Shown here in pieces: positions 42,623-52,312 of a stretch of DNA of 64,000 bases. Position 1 is the stretch's first letter. Every line of letters starts with the position of its first letter. The DNA is from Comamonas badia DSM 17552. GTDB lineage: Bacteria; Pseudomonadota; Gammaproteobacteria; Burkholderiales; Burkholderiaceae_C. Position numbers and translations under genes: made by a program. Location: positions 496,001-560,000 of the forward strand of contig NZ_AXVM01000001.1 of assembly GCF_000484635.1 (NCBI RefSeq). Direction: 5' to 3'. The notes beneath the pieces were generated by a model that did not search any database, was not told the DNA's origin, and saw nothing but the letters and a program-made list of their open reading frames with translations.

Positions 42623-43336
42623 TCAGACGCCGAGCAGCTGATTGAGCACCGGCATTTTTTCCTGCAGCTCGGAGGCGCCGAACTGCTCGACGATCTTGCC
42701 GTGCTCCATGACGTAGAAGCGGTCGGCCAGCGGCGCGGCAAAGCGGAAATTCTGCTCGACCATGACCACGGTGAAGCCCTTTTCGCGCAGCATCGTGATC
42801 ATGCGCGCCAGCGCATGCACGATCACGGGCGCCAGGCCTTCGGAAATTTCATCGAGCAGCAGCAGCTTGGCGCCGGTGCGCAGAATGCGCGCCACCGCCA
42901 GCATCTGCTGCTCGCCGCCTGAAAGCCTTGTGCCCTGGCTTTGCCGGCGCTCGGCCAGATTGGGGAACATCGCGTAGATCTCATCGACCGACATTCCCTT
43001 TCCCCCGGCATGGAGCTCCGGGGGCAGCAACAGGTTTTCCTCGCACGAAAGGCTGGAGAAAATCCCGCGCTCCTCGGGGCAGTAGCCCACGCCAAAGTGC
43101 GCGATCCTGTGCGTGGGCAGGTCAATCGTCTCGTTTCCGTTGATCTTGATCGAGCCCTTGCGGCTTCCCGTGAGGCCAAGGATGGCGCGCAGCGTGGAGG
43201 TGCGTCCGGCGCCATTGCGGCCCAGCAGCGTCACCACTTCGCCAGGCTGCACCACCATGTCCACGCCGTGCAGCACGTGCGATTCGCCATACCAGGCCTG
43301 CAGCCCCTTGATTTCGAGTGCGGGTGTGCCTGCCAT
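42623..43336 (-). CDS. livF: Branched-chain amino-acid-type ABC ATPase LivF with Arg in Walker A (second operon)
   Basis: This 237-residue ATPase has a normal signature LSGGEQQMLAVARIL and Walker B LLLLDEISEGL, with Ile where Pro is usual. The P-loop, however, reads GRNGAGRTS (39-47), with Arg at residue 45 (codon CGC, 43202-43204) in place of the catalytic Lys; LivF at 45-782 keeps GSNGAGKTT. Arg usually weakens ATP binding. The gene is otherwise intact, so the partner LivG may carry most hydrolysis. ATG 43336 lies one base after the livG stop. Confidence 0.9.
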   Translation of the reverse strand: MAGTPALEIKGLQAWYGESHVLHGVDMVVQPGEVVTLLGRNGAGRTSTLRAILGLTGSRKGSIKINGNETIDLPTHRIAHFGVGYCPEERGIFSSLSCEENLLLPPELHAGGKGMSVDEIYAMFPNLAERRQSQGTRLSGGEQQMLAVARILRTGAKLLLLDEISEGLAPVIVHALARMITMLREKGFTVVMVEQNFRFAAPLADRFYVMEHGKIVEQFGASELQEKMPVLNQLLGV

Positions 43337-43337
43337 C

Positions 43338-44108
43338 TCAGTGCGCTCCCTCAAGCTGGCCTTCGGTCGTGCCCATATAGGCCTCCATCACCTGCGGATT
43401 GGCGGACACTTCCTCGTAAGGCCCCTCGGCCAGCACCTCGCCGCGCTGCAGCACGGTGATGCGGTCGGCGATCGTGGAGACCACCTTCATGTTGTGCTCC
43501 ACCATCAAGATGGTGCGTCCGGCGGAGACCTTCTTGATCAACTGCGTCACCCGGTCCACATCTTCGTGGCCCATGCCCTGCGTGGGCTCGTCAAGCAGCA
43601 TCAGTTCGGGCTCCATCGCCAGCGTGGTGGCGATCTCCAGCGCGCGCTTGCTGCCGTAGGGCAGGTTCACCGTCATTTCGTCGGCCATGTGTTCCAAACC
43701 CACCTCCGCCAGCAGTTGCCTGGCGCGATCGTTGAGCTTGTACAGGCTGCGCTCGCTGCGCCAGAACTGGTAACTCGTGCCCAGCTTGCGCTGCAGGCCC
43801 AGGCGCACGTTCTCCAGCAGGGTCAGGTTGGGAAACACCGCGGAAATCTGGAACGAGCGGATGATGCCGCGGCGCGCGATTTCCGCCGGCTTTTCACCCG
43901 TGATGTCCTGCCCGTTGAAGCGTATCGTGCCCGACGTGGGCACCAGGAATTTGGTCAGCAGGTTGAAGCAGGTTGTCTTGCCGGCGCCATTGGGGCCGAT
44001 CAGCGCGTGGATGGAACCGCGGCGCACCGAGAGGTTGACATCACTGACCGCGGTGAAGCCCTTGAATTCCTTGGTGAGATGGGAAGTTTCGAGTATGAAA
44101 TCACTCAT
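43338..44108 (-). CDS. livG: Branched-chain amino-acid-type ABC ATPase LivG (second operon)
   Basis: This 256-residue ATPase has intact Walker A GPNGAGKTT, signature LPYGSKRALEIATTL and Walker B LMLLDEPTQGM, then VEHNMKVV. The signature LPYGSKR differs from LSYGDQR in the first operon but is a known LivG variant. It is the first gene of the cluster livG-livF-SBP-SBP-livH-livM. The upstream leader has a small terminator-like hairpin. Confidence 0.92.
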   Translation of the reverse strand: MSDFILETSHLTKEFKGFTAVSDVNLSVRRGSIHALIGPNGAGKTTCFNLLTKFLVPTSGTIRFNGQDITGEKPAEIARRGIIRSFQISAVFPNLTLLENVRLGLQRKLGTSYQFWRSERSLYKLNDRARQLLAEVGLEHMADEMTVNLPYGSKRALEIATTLAMEPELMLLDEPTQGMGHEDVDRVTQLIKKVSAGRTILMVEHNMKVVSTIADRITVLQRGEVLAEGPYEEVSANPQVMEAYMGTTEGQLEGAH

Positions 44109-44128
44109 TGCATATCGGCGCGCCGCGC

Positions 44129-44149
44129 AAAAAATAACGGCAGCGCCGT
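44129..44149 (-). terminator. Terminator-like hairpin in the livG leader
   Basis: On the - strand ACGGC-GCT-GCCGT is followed by TATTTTTT, ending about 20 bases before the livG ATG. The stem is short, 5 bp. It could be an attenuator in the leader or chance. Confidence 0.4.
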
Positions 44150-44425
44150 GTGTAACCTGTTGTCGTGCGATTGATCGTAAACCCTGCCGAACCCCGCCCG
44201 CCTAGGGAAAAACGCGTAGTCGCAGTGAAAAATGAAGGATCGGCACCGCATGCGCAGCCACCAGCCCGCACGGGGAATCGTCATCCGTTGCACTCTGGAT
44301 CGGTGCACAGGCCTTGGTCTCCTTGTCGTTCCATCCCGAAGATAGAGCACAGGCCATGCCAGGCTGAAACTCTTGGCGCGATGGGCCACATTTCAAAAAA
44401 TTGTCTGCAAATCATTCGTTTATTG

Positions 44426-44461
44426 TTCATTTATTGATCAAATGAATAACTTCAATACAAT
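44426..44461 (+). promoter_or_regulatory. Promoter with overlapping palindromic operator for the amidohydrolase gene
   Basis: TTCATTT (44426-44432) and AAATGAA (44440-44446) form a perfect 7-bp inverted repeat with a 7-base centre. The centre contains the -35 TTGATC (44434-44439), 16 bases from the -10 TACAAT (44456-44461). A repressor on the palindrome would block the -35. The start codon is 52 bases downstream. Confidence 0.6.
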
Positions 44462-44513
44462 CCCCTCTGCGGTACCGATGGCGTCGGGCGGCATGCCCGG
44501 CTAGACTGCGTCC

Positions 44514-45755
44514 ATGAAGCTGATCGAACCCATCCTGGCGCAAACCGCAGCCCTGACCCAATTGCGGCGCGACATCCATGCCCACCCGGAGCTGTGCTTC
44601 AAGGAAGAGCGCACCGCAGACCTGGTGGCGGCCAAACTGACCGAATGGGGCATACCGGCGCACCGCGGCATGGGCACGACCGGCGTGGTCGGCATCGTGC
44701 ACGGCAGGGATGGCGGCCAAAGCGGCCGCGCGATCGGCCTGCGTGCCGACATGGATGCGCTGCCCATGACGGAATTCAACACCTTCGCCCACGCCAGCAC
44801 CTACCCCGGCAAGATGCACGCCTGCGGCCACGACGGCCATACCGCCATGCTGCTGGCGGCGGCGCAGCACCTGGCGCGGCACCACGACTATGACGGCACC
44901 GTCTACCTCATCTTCCAGCCGGCGGAAGAAGGCGGCGGCGGCGCGCGCGAGATGATCCGGGACGGCCTGTTCGAGCGCTTTGCCATGGAAGCCGTCTTCG
45001 GCATGCACAACTGGCCCGGCATGCCCGCAGGCACGCTGGCCGTGAGCAGCGGGCCCGTGATGGCATCAAGCAACGAGTTCAGGATCACCATCACCGGCAA
45101 GGGCGGGCACGCGGCGCTGCCGCACCTGGGCGTCGATCCGGTGCCGATCGCCTGCCAGATGGTGCAGGCCTTCCAGACCATCATTTCACGCAACCGCAAA
45201 CCCATAGACGCCGGCGTGATTTCCGTCACCATGATCCATGCGGGAGAAGCCACCAACGTGATTCCCGATGCCTGCGAGCTGCAGGGCACGGTGCGCACCT
45301 TCACCTTCGAGACCCTGGACCTGATCGAGGCGCGCATGCGGGAGACGGCCCAAGGCATCGCTGCCGCCATGGGCGCGAACTGCAGCTTCGAGTTCGAACG
45401 CAACTACCCGCCCACCATCAATACACCGTATGAAGCCGGCTTCTGCCGCCAGGTCATGGCCGGCATCGTCGGCGAAGACAGCGCGCTGGCGCAGGAACCC
45501 ACCATGGGCGCGGAAGACTTCGCCTACATGCTGCAGGCCAGGCCAGGCGCCTACTGCTTCATCGGCAATGGCGAGGGCGCGCACCGCGGGCGCTACGAAG
45601 GCGGAGGCCATGACGCCGGGCCTTGCACGCTGCACAACCCGCATTACGACTTCAACGACGAGCTGATACCGCTGGGTGCCACTTATTGGGTGAACCTGGC
45701 GCATGCCTGGCTGGCGCACCAGCCACCGGCACGCCCGGCGGCAGGCGGTCAGTGA
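44514..45755 (+). CDS. M20-family amidohydrolase (hippurate hydrolase/aminoacylase type)
   Basis: This 413-residue dinuclear metal amidohydrolase has LRADMDALPM, HACGHDGHTAML, FQPAEEGGGGAREM, a dimerisation domain with GKGGHAALPHLGVDP, and TMGAEDFAYML near the C-terminus. All metal ligands of the subfamily D enzymes (Cys, His, Glu, Glu, His) are present. It cleaves N-acyl or N-aroyl amino acids or similar amides in the cytoplasm. It stands divergent to a liv-type importer, which may deliver the substrate. It converges on modE with 7 bases of overlap. Confidence 0.9.
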   Translation: MKLIEPILAQTAALTQLRRDIHAHPELCFKEERTADLVAAKLTEWGIPAHRGMGTTGVVGIVHGRDGGQSGRAIGLRADMDALPMTEFNTFAHASTYPGKMHACGHDGHTAMLLAAAQHLARHHDYDGTVYLIFQPAEEGGGGAREMIRDGLFERFAMEAVFGMHNWPGMPAGTLAVSSGPVMASSNEFRITITGKGGHAALPHLGVDPVPIACQMVQAFQTIISRNRKPIDAGVISVTMIHAGEATNVIPDACELQGTVRTFTFETLDLIEARMRETAQGIAAAMGANCSFEFERNYPPTINTPYEAGFCRQVMAGIVGEDSALAQEPTMGAEDFAYMLQARPGAYCFIGNGEGAHRGRYEGGGHDAGPCTLHNPHYDFNDELIPLGATYWVNLAHAWLAHQPPARPAAGGQ

Positions 45756-46534
45756 TCCGGCACCAGGAGCGCAAGCGCACTCGGCTCGGCGCAGGCGAAC
45801 GCCGCAGCGCGCGCGCGCAGGCTTGACTGCGGCGGCGCAAACCCCACCAGCTGCAGCCCGCCTTCCAGCTGCAGCACGACTTCATCGCCCGAGGCTCCGC
45901 GCGCTACCCGCTGCACACGCCCAGACCAGCAGTTGGGCGGCGCCGCATCCGGCCTCTGCGCCTGCGGCAGCACGCGCACTGCCGTCGCCTTGCACAGCAC
46001 CTGCACCTGCACGCCTGAGGCCAGGCCGAGCAGCTGCGCGCTCTCGCGCGTGACCCGGGCCAAGGCCGGCAGCGCGCCATGGCTGCGCGCGGCCAGCAGC
46101 ACATCCACGAGATTGCCATCGCGCCGCAGCCCGGTCACCACGCCGGGCCATTGGTTGCGCATGCTGGTGCGTATCGCCAGTTGCGCGGCAGCAGCATGCG
46201 CGGCGCCGCCGCTGGCCACATCCGCCGCGACCTGCGCCCGCACGCGCACCAGCGCATCGGCGGCCTGCAGCAGTTCGCGCCCCGCATCGGTCAGCTGCGT
46301 GCCGCCGCCGCCCACCCCGCCCACGGCGCGTCCCACCAGCGCCACGCCGGCAAGATTGGTCAGGGTATCCAGCGCCTGCCACGCCGCCTTGTAGCTCACG
46401 CCCACGGTACGCGCCGCCTGCGAAATCGAACCGCCCTTGTCGATCTCGCGCAGTATGGCGATGCGCCGGTCGGCCTTGTCCTGCCCCAGGGCATCCATCA
46501 CGGAGAGTCTTTTCTTGCGCATGGCCGCCATCAT
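45749..46534 (-). CDS. modE: ModE-type molybdate-responsive regulator
   Basis: This 261-residue regulator has an N-terminal LysR-like winged HTH (RRIAILREIDKGGSISQAAR, then GVSYKAAWQALDTL) and a C-terminal pair of TOBE/MOP-type molybdate-binding segments (about 125-190 and 195-255). ModE represses molybdate uptake genes when molybdate is bound. It is divergent from modABC with an 85-base gap holding an inverted repeat. ATG 46534 (or 46531) is preferred over upstream TTG/ATG codons because AGGTG precedes it. Confidence 0.87.
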   Translation of the reverse strand: MMAAMRKKRLSVMDALGQDKADRRIAILREIDKGGSISQAARTVGVSYKAAWQALDTLTNLAGVALVGRAVGGVGGGGTQLTDAGRELLQAADALVRVRAQVAADVASGGAAHAAAAQLAIRTSMRNQWPGVVTGLRRDGNLVDVLLAARSHGALPALARVTRESAQLLGLASGVQVQVLCKATAVRVLPQAQRPDAAPPNCWSGRVQRVARGASGDEVVLQLEGGLQLVGFAPPQSSLRARAAAFACAEPSALALLVPDH

Positions 46535-46579
46535 GCCGCACCTGGCGGCGCATTGGATGACACATTGGATGGCACACAT

Positions 46580-47384
<805 letters not shown>

Positions 47385-47475
47385 AGCTGTCAGCGTGCGC
47401 CATTGATGGTTTTCAAACATGTTTGATGCCTGAAGCCGTGCACGATAGGCGCCAGCAGCTTCATTTCGCATAGCA

Positions 47476-48156
47476 GTGCCCTTTCTCTCCCCCGACGACT
47501 GGTCGGCCATCTGGCTCACGCTGGAGCTGGCCGGCCTGACCACCCTGCTGCTGCTGGTGCTGTGCACCCCCATCGCCTGGTGGCTCGCGCATACGCCGTC
47601 GCGCTGGCGCGCGCCGGTGGGCGCGGTGGTCGCGCTGCCGCTGGTGCTGCCACCCACGGTGATCGGCTTTTACCTGCTGGTGCTGATGGGCCCCAACGGC
47701 CCGGTGGGGCAGTTCACCCAGGCCATGGGCTGGGGCCGCCTGCCGTTCACCTTCGGCGGGCTGCTGGTGGGGTCCATCGTTTATTCGCTGCCCTTCGCGG
47801 TACAGCCGCTGCAGCGCGCGTTCGAGTCCGTGGGCACCAGGCCCCTGGAGGTCGCCGCCTCGCTCGGCGCCAGTCCGCTGGATCGGTTTTTCACCGTCGC
47901 GCTGCCGCTGGCGCGCCCCGGCTTCATCACCGCCGCCGTACTTTCGTTCGCGCATACCGTGGGTGAATTCGGCGTGGTGCTGATGCTCGGCGGCAATATT
48001 CCGGGCAAGACGCGCGTGGTTTCGGTGCAGATCTACGACCACGTCGAAGCCATGGAGTACACCCATGCGCACTGGCTGGCGGGCGGCATGGTGGTGTTTG
48101 CCTTCATCGTGCTGGTGCTGCTGCACTGGCTGCAGCCCAAGGGGCGGCTGGCATGA
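47476..48156 (+). CDS. modB: Molybdate ABC transporter permease ModB
   Basis: This 226-residue inner-membrane permease has about five to six helices. The GTG at 47476 starts PFLSPDDWSAIWLTLELAGL, matching ModB starts. The EAA loop reads EVAASLGASPLDRFFTVALPLARPG near 133-157, the contact surface for ModC. TVGEFGVVLMLGGNIPG follows. It overlaps modC by four bases (ATGA). Confidence 0.94.
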   Translation: MPFLSPDDWSAIWLTLELAGLTTLLLLVLCTPIAWWLAHTPSRWRAPVGAVVALPLVLPPTVIGFYLLVLMGPNGPVGQFTQAMGWGRLPFTFGGLLVGSIVYSLPFAVQPLQRAFESVGTRPLEVAASLGASPLDRFFTVALPLARPGFITAAVLSFAHTVGEFGVVLMLGGNIPGKTRVVSVQIYDHVEAMEYTHAHWLAGGMVVFAFIVLVLLHWLQPKGRLA

Positions 48157-49229
48157 GCGCGATTTCGGCCCGCCTGCGGCTGCAGCGCCCCGATTTTCTG
48201 CTGGATGTGGATCTCGCGCTTCCCGGTCACGGCGTCACGGCGCTGTTCGGCCCCTCGGGCTGCGGCAAGACGAGTTTTCTGCGTGCCATTGCCGGGCTGG
48301 AGCGCGTGGCCGGGCGCGTCGAAGTCAATGGCCAGCTCTGGCAGGACGACGACACGCGCGTGTGGCTGCCCACGCACCGGCGCCAGCTTGGCTATGTATT
48401 CCAGGAAGCCAGCCTGTTTGTCCACCTGGATGTGCGCCGCAACATGGAATACGGCCTGCGCCGCCTGCCGCCCGAGCGCCGGCGCGTACCACTGGAGCGC
48501 GCGGTGGAGCTGCTCGGCCTGACCGGCCTGACGGAGCGCATGCCGGACACCCTGTCCGGCGGCGAACGCCAGCGGGTGGCGATCGCGCGCGCACTGGCGG
48601 CCAGCCCGCAGCTGCTGCTGATGGATGAACCGCTCGCGGCGCTGGACGCCGCGCGCAAGGCCGAGGTGCTGCCTTACCTGGAGCGCCTGCAGCGCGAGCT
48701 GGATATTCCCGTGCTCTATGTGAGCCACAGTCCCGAGGAAGTCGCACGGCTGGCATCCCACCTGGTACTGCTGGAGCAAGGCCGCGCACTCGCCCAGGGC
48801 GCAACGGCGCAGGTGCTGGCCCGCCTCGACCTGCCGCCGGCGCACGGCGACGATGCCGCCGCGCTGGTGACCGCCAGCGTGCTGCGCCACGACGCGCACG
48901 ACCAGCTGCTCAGCGTGGCGTTCGGCGGCGGCGAACTGCATCTCGTGAGCCACCACGCGCATGCGCCGGGCAGCACGGTGCGGCTGCGCATTGCGGCGCG
49001 CGACGTGAGCCTGTCGCGCACGGCGCCCACCGACAGCACCATCCTCAACATCCTGCCGGCGCGCATCACCGAGCTGGCGCCGCAAGGCCCGGGGCTGGTC
49101 GCCGCCGCCCTCGATTGCACGGGCACGCCGCTGCTCGCGCGCATCACGCAGCGCTCGTGCGAGAGCCTGGGCCTCGCGCCCGGCCAGACCTTGTTCGCGC
49201 AGGTCAAGGGGGCGGCGCTGGTCGATTGA
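48153..49229 (+). CDS. modC: Molybdate ABC transporter ATPase ModC
   Basis: This 358-residue ATPase has Walker A GPSGCGKTS, signature [15 protein letters not shown], Walker B LLLMDEPLAAL and switch His in VLYVSHSPEE. A C-terminal TOBE/MOP regulatory domain (about 290-358, DSTILNILPARITELAP) can sense molybdate. Its last 26 bases overlap the convergent FUSC gene. Confidence 0.95.
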   Translation: MSAISARLRLQRPDFLLDVDLALPGHGVTALFGPSGCGKTSFLRAIAGLERVAGRVEVNGQLWQDDDTRVWLPTHRRQLGYVFQEASLFVHLDVRRNMEYGLRRLPPERRRVPLERAVELLGLTGLTERMPDTLSGGERQRVAIARALAASPQLLLMDEPLAALDAARKAEVLPYLERLQRELDIPVLYVSHSPEEVARLASHLVLLEQGRALAQGATAQVLARLDLPPAHGDDAAALVTASVLRHDAHDQLLSVAFGGGELHLVSHHAHAPGSTVRLRIAARDVSLSRTAPTDSTILNILPARITELAPQGPGLVAAALDCTGTPLLARITQRSCESLGLAPGQTLFAQVKGAALVD

Positions 49230-51477
49230 CGGGCGGGCCCTGCGCCGCCGCCAGCTCGCCCAGCACGGCCAATGCATCGCTGCGCACCACACCCGCCAGC
49301 CCGGTCGCGAGCGCCAGGCGACGCAGCAGCCAGGGGCTGGAATCCGGCACCCGTGGGTCGGGCAGATCTTCCGGCACGCCCGACAGTGCCACGCCGGCCT
49401 CCTCACTCACCGGCGCCGGGCTGGCTGCAACGGCCGGACCCGCAAGGTTCAGCTGCGCCTGGATCTCGCGGGCGGCATCGGCCAGCGGCATGGCCAGCGC
49501 ATCCAGTTGCAGGCGCTCGCGGCGCAGCAGCAGGGTGGACTGCACCGCGCTGAGCTGGCCCAGCAACTGATAGCCATGCGCCTGCAGCTGCTCCAGCAGC
49601 GCGATGGGTGGCTGCACGGCGCGCGGCTCCACCAGCGCGCGGCTGGTGGCCTGCACCAGCGTCGAGAGCGCATCGTAGGCCTCGCGCCGTGCCAGCCGCC
49701 ACGCCAGCTCCGGCTGCCCGGTCACCTCGGCCAATGCAGCCAGGGCCAGCGACTGGCGTGCGTGCGCCGCCATCGCACGGCAGACGCGGCGCACCGTCAG
49801 CGCGATGCGCGTGCGTTCCCAGGAAGGCAGCACGTAGGAAAAGCCCCAGGCCAGCGCCGTTCCCAGCAGCGTATCGCCCACGCGCTCGGCGAAATCGAAC
49901 GCCGAGCTGCTCCCGGCATAGAGAAGATGCGCCAGCACCAGGCCCAGCACCGAGCCCGCGACCGCGGTGATCACGTACTTGCGCACCACGAAGGCATGCG
50001 CCAGCCCCTGCGCGACCACCACCGCCGCCAACAGCACCACCTCTGGCGGCTGCAATGCCAGCAGGCCCACCGCCAGGGCGCTGCCGGCAAGCGTGCCGAG
50101 CACGCGCTGGGTGCGCCGCTCCAGCGTCTGCGCGAGTGAGCCGCGCAGCACGACGACGATGGTGAGCAGGATCCAGTAATCGCGCGAACCCCAGGGCAGC
50201 AGCAGCGCCAGCCCATAGCCCGCGCCAATGGCCAGCGCGGCGCGCAGCGCATGGCGAAAGGCCGGCTGGCGCCAGCGCAGCAGCCCCCGCAGCGGCTGGC
50301 TGGACCAGTAAGCGGGGCTGACGAACAACTGCCAGCCGCTGCGCACGGCGGAGAGATCGGGCGCCTGCTCGCCGCGTGCCAGCGCCGCAAGCTGGCGCAC
50401 CGCCCCATTCTGATCTGCCAGGCGGACACTGGCACTGTGCATCAAGGCGGCCTGGTGGATCGCGTCGCCCTCCCCGGCCCGATCCCGGGCCTCGTCCAGC
50501 GCCTGCTGGCGCAAGGCTTGCAGCGTGGCGCCATGATCGCGCGCGGCGGGCGGCCGCCTGCCCAGCAACAGCGCATCAGCCACCTGCTCGACGTCGTCGG
50601 CCATGGCGCGCGACACCGCGGCCAGCTGCCGCAGGCCCGCCGCCTGGCGGGCCTGGATGCGTTCGATATCCAGCTCGCTGGCTATCAGGCGATCGCGCAT
50701 CTCCAGCACCACCACCAGCATGCCGGCCAGCTGCTGGCGCCGCGTGGTGCCGGGAGCCTCCAGGATCAGATCGCGCGCTGCCTGCAACTGCTCGGCCAGT
50801 GCCGCCTGGCGCAGCAGCACTTCGCCCAGCGCACCCGGCTGCTGGCTGGCGCCCTGCGCCTGCGGCAGGCGCACGACACGCTTCGCATGCGTGCGCAGCA
50901 GCGCCGCCACCGTCAGCAGCAGCTCTGCCAGCGTCTGCGCGCGGTAGCGTCCATTGAGCACGGCATTGGCGGCCGTCGCCCACAACACATACAAACCGGC
51001 CCCCAGCGCGCACCAGCCGGTGCGCAGCCATGCTTCCTGCGCGCTGGCCGCAGGCTGGGGCGCCATGGCCAGCAGCATGGCAAACATGAGGCCCGCGGCC
51101 ACCGGCATGCCCGGACGCCCCCAGGCGGTGGACAGAAAGGCCAGAAAGGTGGCGGGCACCAGCAGCAGACCCAGCTCCAGCGGATGGCCGCGCAGCAACT
51201 GCACCGCAAGGAACAGCGGCAGGCCGAGCAGCGGCGCCACGATCAGGTGCAGCCATTTGCCGCGCCGCGCGCGCGGCGTATCGGGGATCAGCGCCACGAT
51301 GACGCCGACACTGGCGCTGGAGGCAGCGCCCACGCCCAGCACCGCATGCACCAGCAGCACGATCAGCAGCATGCCCAGGGCCACCGAAGCCCCATTGAGC
51401 ACCGCGGCACTCAACGCCGTGCGGCGCATCCGCCTGAGCCGGACATGCACGAAGTGAGGGTCTGCCGCGTCGTCCAT
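49204..51477 (-). CDS. FUSC-family membrane protein (FusC/YccS/AaeB-like exporter)
   Basis: This 757-residue protein has two hydrophobic blocks of about five to six helices each (about 20-165 and 400-520), separated and followed by large helical cytoplasmic regions, the FUSC plan seen in aromatic acid or fusaric acid exporters. The block YWILLTIVVVLRGSLAQTLERRTQRVLGT is the conserved FUSC domain start. No AaeA-type membrane fusion partner is adjacent. ATG 51477 is chosen; ATG 51501 is an alternative. It converges on modC. Confidence 0.82.
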   Translation of the reverse strand: MDDAADPHFVHVRLRRMRRTALSAAVLNGASVALGMLLIVLLVHAVLGVGAASSASVGVIVALIPDTPRARRGKWLHLIVAPLLGLPLFLAVQLLRGHPLELGLLLVPATFLAFLSTAWGRPGMPVAAGLMFAMLLAMAPQPAASAQEAWLRTGWCALGAGLYVLWATAANAVLNGRYRAQTLAELLLTVAALLRTHAKRVVRLPQAQGASQQPGALGEVLLRQAALAEQLQAARDLILEAPGTTRRQQLAGMLVVVLEMRDRLIASELDIERIQARQAAGLRQLAAVSRAMADDVEQVADALLLGRRPPAARDHGATLQALRQQALDEARDRAGEGDAIHQAALMHSASVRLADQNGAVRQLAALARGEQAPDLSAVRSGWQLFVSPAYWSSQPLRGLLRWRQPAFRHALRAALAIGAGYGLALLLPWGSRDYWILLTIVVVLRGSLAQTLERRTQRVLGTLAGSALAVGLLALQPPEVVLLAAVVVAQGLAHAFVVRKYVITAVAGSVLGLVLAHLLYAGSSSAFDFAERVGDTLLGTALAWGFSYVLPSWERTRIALTVRRVCRAMAAHARQSLALAALAEVTGQPELAWRLARREAYDALSTLVQATSRALVEPRAVQPPIALLEQLQAHGYQLLGQLSAVQSTLLLRRERLQLDALAMPLADAAREIQAQLNLAGPAVAASPAPVSEEAGVALSGVPEDLPDPRVPDSSPWLLRRLALATGLAGVVRSDALAVLGELAAAQGPPVNRPAPPP

Positions 51478-51675
51478 GCCTGTCGTGCGTCCCGCATCCA
51501 TGTGGTGCGCGCCATTATGTCCGAGGGCCTGGCACTCGCCACCACCCAGGGCAGGCACTTAGAATCTTCGCGTCGTCGCAAGGCTTCGGTGCACCACGGG
51601 CCGCGCGGCAACCGCCCAAGCCCCGCCGCACGAGCCAGGGGCCAAGCGCCTACCCGGCCTTTTTCTGGAGACACC

Positions 51676-52293
51676 ATGCAGGCCCTGCTATCGCTATCGC
51701 GAGCCATAGACCGGCTCAACTCGTTCATAGGCAAATACGCCATCTGGCTGATCTTCGGCGCCACGGCCATCAGTGCCTTCAACGCGGTGATCCGCAAGGT
51801 CTTCAACTACAGCTCCAACGGCTACCTGGAAGTGCAGTGGTACCTGTTTGCCTGGTCTTTCCTGATCGCCGCGGGCTACACGCTGCTCAAGCGCGAGCAT
51901 GTGCGCATCGACGTGCTCAACAGCCACTTCCCCAAGAAGGTGCAGCTTGCGGTGGAAATCCTGGGCATCATTTTTTTCCTGACGCCCGTGTGCATCATGG
52001 TGCTGTACTACGCCACGCCGCTGGCCCTGCAGATGTTCGAATCGGGCGAAATGTCCAGCAACCCCGGCGGGCTGATCCGCTGGCCGGTATGGCTGGCGCT
52101 GCCGGTGGGGTTTACCCTGCTGCTGCTGCAGGGCTGGTCCGAGCTCATCAAATGCATAGCATTCGCCCTCGGCAAGGGGCCCGATCCGACCATCAAATCC
52201 GACGAAAAATCGGACGAGGAAGCGCTGATCGAGGCGCTGCGCGCCCAGAACGCCGCCGCGACGGCCGCCCCGGCGCAAGCGCGCGCCCACTGA
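51676..52293 (+). CDS. dctQ: TRAP transporter small permease DctQ
   Basis: This 205-residue four-helix membrane subunit of a TRAP carboxylate importer has WYLFAWSFLIAAGYTLLKREHVRIDVL, the DctQ core. The C-terminal 35 residues (from about 170) are charged and Ala-rich, an extension beyond the core. GGAG precedes ATG 51676 by five bases. It is followed by dctM after 19 bases. Confidence 0.92.
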   Translation: MQALLSLSRAIDRLNSFIGKYAIWLIFGATAISAFNAVIRKVFNYSSNGYLEVQWYLFAWSFLIAAGYTLLKREHVRIDVLNSHFPKKVQLAVEILGIIFFLTPVCIMVLYYATPLALQMFESGEMSSNPGGLIRWPVWLALPVGFTLLLLQGWSELIKCIAFALGKGPDPTIKSDEKSDEEALIEALRAQNAAATAAPAQARAH

Positions 52294-52312
52294 TCCGCGA
52301 AAGCTAGACACC

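Larger units (their letters stand above)
44109..44513. other. Divergent intergenic region between livG and the amidohydrolase gene
   Basis: These 405 bases have no supportable gene. The part nearest livG holds a terminator-like hairpin (44129-44149). The AT-rich stretch 44400-44461, unusual for this window, holds a palindrome and a good promoter for the + strand gene. The middle (44160-44390) shows nothing I can interpret. Confidence 0.6.
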
